A DNA stretch of 64,000 nt from Falsiruegeria litorea R37 (lineage in GTDB: Bacteria > Pseudomonadota > Alphaproteobacteria > Rhodobacterales > Rhodobacteraceae): NCBI RefSeq assembly GCF_900172225.1, contig NZ_FWFO01000001.1:2542001-2606000 (forward strand). Reading direction: 5' to 3'. A program made the translations under genes and the position numbers. Every line of letters begins with the position of its first letter. Positions within the stretch are counted from its first letter, which is position 1. The notes beneath the pieces were generated by a model, which did not search any database, had not been told where the DNA came from, and worked only from the letters and a program-made list of their open reading frames with translations. Positions 61,346 through 64,000 of the stretch are shown here, one piece after another.

Positions 61346-62412
61346 CAGCCTTGACCGAACAGGCCGCACCGATCGAAGTTGACCGGCGTGCGCTTGCGCA
61401 ACGGATGACCTGGGTGCTGGCCGCGCTCTTGGGGGTGGTGAGCCTGTCCAGCCTCGCGGTCGGCGCCTCCGAGGCGTCGCTCTGGCGGGCGCTTGGCGAT
61501 CTGACGCAGGGCAACGCTCTGTCCACGCTGGACCGGGTGGTGCTGGTGGACATTCGTCTGCCCCGTCTGATCATGGGCATCATGGTGGGCGCGGCCCTGG
61601 CCCTGTCTGGCGTGATGATGCAGGGGCTGTTTCGCAACCCGCTGGCCGATCCCGGCATCGTCGGCGTCAGTGCCGGAGCAGGTCTTGGTGCCATCCTCTC
61701 GATCGTTCTGGGCGGTATGCTGCCCGTGGCCGTGCTGACCTGGGCGGGCAGTTGGCTCACCGCCATCGCGGCGTTTCTGGGCAGCTGGATTTCGACCCTG
61801 CTCCTTTATCGCGTCTCAACCCGTCGCGGGCAAACCTCGGTCGCAACCATGTTGCTGGCGGGCATCGCGCTTGGGGCGATGACCGGCGCGCTTGGGGGCA
61901 TCCTGGTCTATTTGGCCGACGATCAACAGCTGCGTGACCTGACCTTTTGGGGCATGGGGTCACTGGCCGCGGCCACTTGGACCAAAATCGCCACCGCCGC
62001 GCCGATCATGGCTTTGGCGGCTGTTGCCTCGATCTTTATCGCCCGTGGCCTCAATGGCCTGTCGATGGGCGAGGCCGTGGCCCATCACATCGGCATCAAC
62101 GTTCAGCGCACCAAGAACGTCGCGATTCTGTCAGTGGCCGCCGCAACCGGAGCTGCGGTCGCCGTCTCAGGCGGCATAGGGTTCATCGGCATCGTGGTGC
62201 CCCACCTGTTGCGCCTGTCCACCGGCCCCGATCACCTCCGGCTGCTGCCAAACGCGGCACTGCTTGGCGCAAGCCTGCTGCTTACAGCCGACATGATCAG
62301 CCGCGTGATCGTGGCCCCGGCGGAACTGCCGATCGGGATCGTCACCGCCATCCTGGGCGCGCCGGTTTTCCTGTGGATCTTGCTGCGCCGGTTCGGCCAA
62401 TTGGGAATGTAA
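61342..62412 (+). CDS. hmuU: hemin ABC transporter permease HmuU
   Basis: A 356-residue FecCD-type permease that moves heme across the inner membrane with HmuV. It has about ten membrane helices. Family motifs include LPRLIMGIMVGAALALSGVM and RNPLADPGIVGVSAGAGLGA in the first half. The second half has HHIGINVQRTKN and GFIGIVVPHLLRL. It starts with GTG at 61342, overlapping the hmuT stop. The length is normal for BtuC/FecCD proteins. Confidence 0.95.
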   Translation: MTALTEQAAPIEVDRRALAQRMTWVLAALLGVVSLSSLAVGASEASLWRALGDLTQGNALSTLDRVVLVDIRLPRLIMGIMVGAALALSGVMMQGLFRNPLADPGIVGVSAGAGLGAILSIVLGGMLPVAVLTWAGSWLTAIAAFLGSWISTLLLYRVSTRRGQTSVATMLLAGIALGAMTGALGGILVYLADDQQLRDLTFWGMGSLAAATWTKIATAAPIMALAAVASIFIARGLNGLSMGEAVAHHIGINVQRTKNVAILSVAAATGAAVAVSGGIGFIGIVVPHLLRLSTGPDHLRLLPNAALLGASLLLTADMISRVIVAPAELPIGIVTAILGAPVFLWILLRRFGQLGM

Positions 62413-62415
62413 GAC

Positions 62416-63201
62416 ATGCAAGCCAAAGACATCCGCGTTTCAATCGGACGCAAGGACATCCTGCACGGGGTGAATTTTCGCGCCCAGCCGGGCAAGGTCA
62501 CGGCAATCATCGGCCCCAACGGGTCAGGCAAATCTAGCCTGCTCAAGGCAATGACTGGCGAGCACGACTATACCGGCGAGATCACCCTCAACGGTCAGGA
62601 CATCCGCACCATGAGACCTTGGGAGCTGGCCTCGCTGCGTGGGGTTCTGCCCCAGGCGGCAACCGTGGCTTTTCCCTATACCGTGACCGAAATCGTGCGC
62701 ATGGGGCAAATGGGCGGTTTGGCCGGTGACGACCCCACCCTGCCCGCCCGCGCCCTTGCTCGGGTCGATCTGGCCGGGTTCGGGCCGCGGTTCTATTCTG
62801 ACCTTTCAGGCGGCGAACAACAACGCGTGCAGCTTGCGCGCGTACTGGCCCAGGTGTGGGATCCGTCAGTCGACGGGCAACCGCGCTGGCTGTTTCTGGA
62901 TGAACCCGTTGCAAGCCTCGACATCGCGCATCAGTTCACCGTTCTGGATGTGGCGCGCGACTTTGCACTTGCAGGTGGCGGCGTCGTGGTGGTCATGCAT
63001 GACCTGAACCTGACGGCCATGTTTGCCGACAATGTCACGGTCATGCACCAGGGACGTATTGCAGCCAGTGGGGCGCCCGCTGACACCATCACCCGCGGTC
63101 TGCTGCAGGACGTTTATGGCTGTTCAATCGGCGTCAGCCGGGCGCCCGGCAAGGACGTGCCATATCTGTTGCCACAGATGCGCGATACGGGTGTTGCGTG
63201 A
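62416..63201 (+). CDS. hmuV: hemin ABC transporter ATP-binding protein HmuV
   Basis: A 261-residue ABC ATPase. Walker A is GPNGSGKSS (about residues 34-42), the signature is LSGGEQQRVQLARVLA, Walker B is WLFLDEPVASLD, and the His switch lies in VVMHDLNLT. It starts three bases after the hmuU stop. It powers heme import by HmuTU. It is the last gene of the operon and abuts the convergent tail-sheath gene with no intergenic base. Confidence 0.96.
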   Translation: MQAKDIRVSIGRKDILHGVNFRAQPGKVTAIIGPNGSGKSSLLKAMTGEHDYTGEITLNGQDIRTMRPWELASLRGVLPQAATVAFPYTVTEIVRMGQMGGLAGDDPTLPARALARVDLAGFGPRFYSDLSGGEQQRVQLARVLAQVWDPSVDGQPRWLFLDEPVASLDIAHQFTVLDVARDFALAGGGVVVVMHDLNLTAMFADNVTVMHQGRIAASGAPADTITRGLLQDVYGCSIGVSRAPGKDVPYLLPQMRDTGVA

Positions 63202-64000
63202 TCACTCGGTCGGTGGATCCGGTTCCGGATCTGCCGTCTGAACCTCAAGCCGCAGGATCGAGAACTCGGCCGGGCGCTGCGTGGCCACTCCGACCTCGCA
63301 GATCAGCCGCCCCTGATCCAGATCGCTCTGGGTCATCGTCTCGGGGCCACAGCGGGTGAAAAACGCCTGTTCAGCGGTCTCGCCCACCACGCCCCCGCTC
63401 TGCCAGACCAAGGTCAGAAAGGCCTCGACACTGGTGCGCACCTGCATCCAGGTTTCAGTCGAGTTGGGATGGAAAACGGCCCATTGAATGCCCTTTGTCA
63501 AAGAGGCCTCTAGCATGTTCATCAAACGCCGCTCGGGCACATAGCGCATGTCGTGCCCCGCAGGCGCCCGCGTGCGCGCGCCCCACATCATGATACCGCG
63601 CGCGTCAAAAGATCGGATGGCATTGACGTTGAGGGTATTAAGCCCCTCTTGGTCGTCATTGCTCAAGCTCTGAGTCAGCCCCACGACCCCATCCATGGGA
63701 AAGTTGACCGGAGCCGCCCAAACCCCGCGCTGCTCATCCATGCGCGCATAGATGCCGCAGACATGGCCCGATGGCGGCAAAGCCTCGTCCCGGCCCGGCA
63801 CCTGCAACCACGGCACATAGAGCGCCGCCTGCCCCGATGGTGCCAACGGCTCGGTCGCAAAGACAGTGGCATTATCTACTTGCTCGGGCCCGTCCAGCAC
63901 CGCAAACCGCTGCCCATGCTGCTCGCAATGGGCAATCAGCGCGGTATGGCTGGCCACATCGACAAAGCCAGGTGCGGCCAACAGGTTGATTTCTAGCTGA
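63202..64000 (-). CDS. contractile-tail sheath protein, partial (5' end beyond the window)
   Basis: The C-terminal 266 or so residues of a phage tail sheath (FI-type) protein. The typical sequence is present: MMWGARTRAPAG, YVPERRLMNMLEASLTKGI, VFHPNSTETWMQVRTSVEAF and EVGVATQRPAEFSILRLEV. The frame stays open to the right edge of the window, so the gene is cut off and its start lies outside. Sheath proteins occur in myophages, R-type tailocins and other contractile injection systems; which of these it is cannot be told here. It converges on hmuV. Confidence 0.85.
   Translation of the reverse strand, partial: QLEINLLAAPGFVDVASHTALIAHCEQHGQRFAVLDGPEQVDNATVFATEPLAPSGQAALYVPWLQVPGRDEALPPSGHVCGIYARMDEQRGVWAAPVNFPMDGVVGLTQSLSNDDQEGLNTLNVNAIRSFDARGIMMWGARTRAPAGHDMRYVPERRLMNMLEASLTKGIQWAVFHPNSTETWMQVRTSVEAFLTLVWQSGGVVGETAEQAFFTRCGPETMTQSDLDQGRLICEVGVATQRPAEFSILRLEVQTADPEPDPPTE

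Overview
This window looks like chromosomal DNA of a marine alphaproteobacterium, most likely a Rhodobacteraceae/Roseobacter-group member. The gene families (heterotetrameric sarcosine oxidase soxBDAG, CcmI, DUF1289, TauE/SafE, an hmu heme-uptake locus with exbB-exbD-exbD-tonB) and the GC-rich core codon use fit that group. The genus cannot be fixed from the sequence alone.

Layout. (1) 1-12.7 kb is core chromosome: an FkbM methyltransferase, a small secreted protein, the sarcosine oxidase genes on the minus strand with a TfoX-domain gene between soxB and soxD, then ccmI-ruvX-DUF1289 on the plus strand, a tandem SpoIIAA-like protein, a PhyH dioxygenase coupled to a TauE/SafE permease, and dusA. 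(2) About 12.64-49.57 kb is a 36.9-kb genomic island inserted in the 5' end of dusA and bounded by a direct repeat of about 220 bp. (3) 49.6-64 kb is core chromosome again: a DsbA/HCCA-isomerase-like protein, an enoyl-CoA hydratase, an acyl-CoA synthetase, a complete heme-uptake locus (TonB system, receptor, HmuS, HmuTUV) and, at the right edge, part of a contractile-tail sheath gene.

The island is a defence island. Its left end holds a tyrosine integrase, a PrtN-family activator and a scrap of IS66 transposase. Next comes a leftward type I restriction-modification operon (hsdM-hsdS-DUF6615-DUF4268-hsdR) in which every junction is a stop/start overlap, so two accessory proteins are made with the RM subunits. 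A DUF3987-like protein follows, preceded by iteron-like TGTCGGC repeats. The next unit is rightward: a WYL regulator, then a coupled four-gene operon encoding an Mre11/SbcD-like phosphoesterase, a Rad50/SbcC-like ATPase without a zinc hook, a Cas4-like nuclease fused to a DNA2-type helicase, and an R-N-x-x-x-H HEPN protein. I cannot match this set to a named defence system. Facing it is a leftward Zorya locus, zorA-zorB-zorC-zorD, with a fifth gene for an HNH protein. The right end holds an HTH protein, a pair of tyrosine-recombinase-like genes, small helical proteins and a large unknown protein.

The right repeat continues into the start of a second integrase gene that stops after 18 codons. 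This suggests that an earlier related element sat in the same dusA site and has been almost wholly deleted. The most interesting candidates are the WYL-Mre11-Rad50-nuclease/helicase-HEPN operon, the Zorya type I core carrying an extra HNH gene, and the type I RM operon with two embedded nuclease-like proteins.
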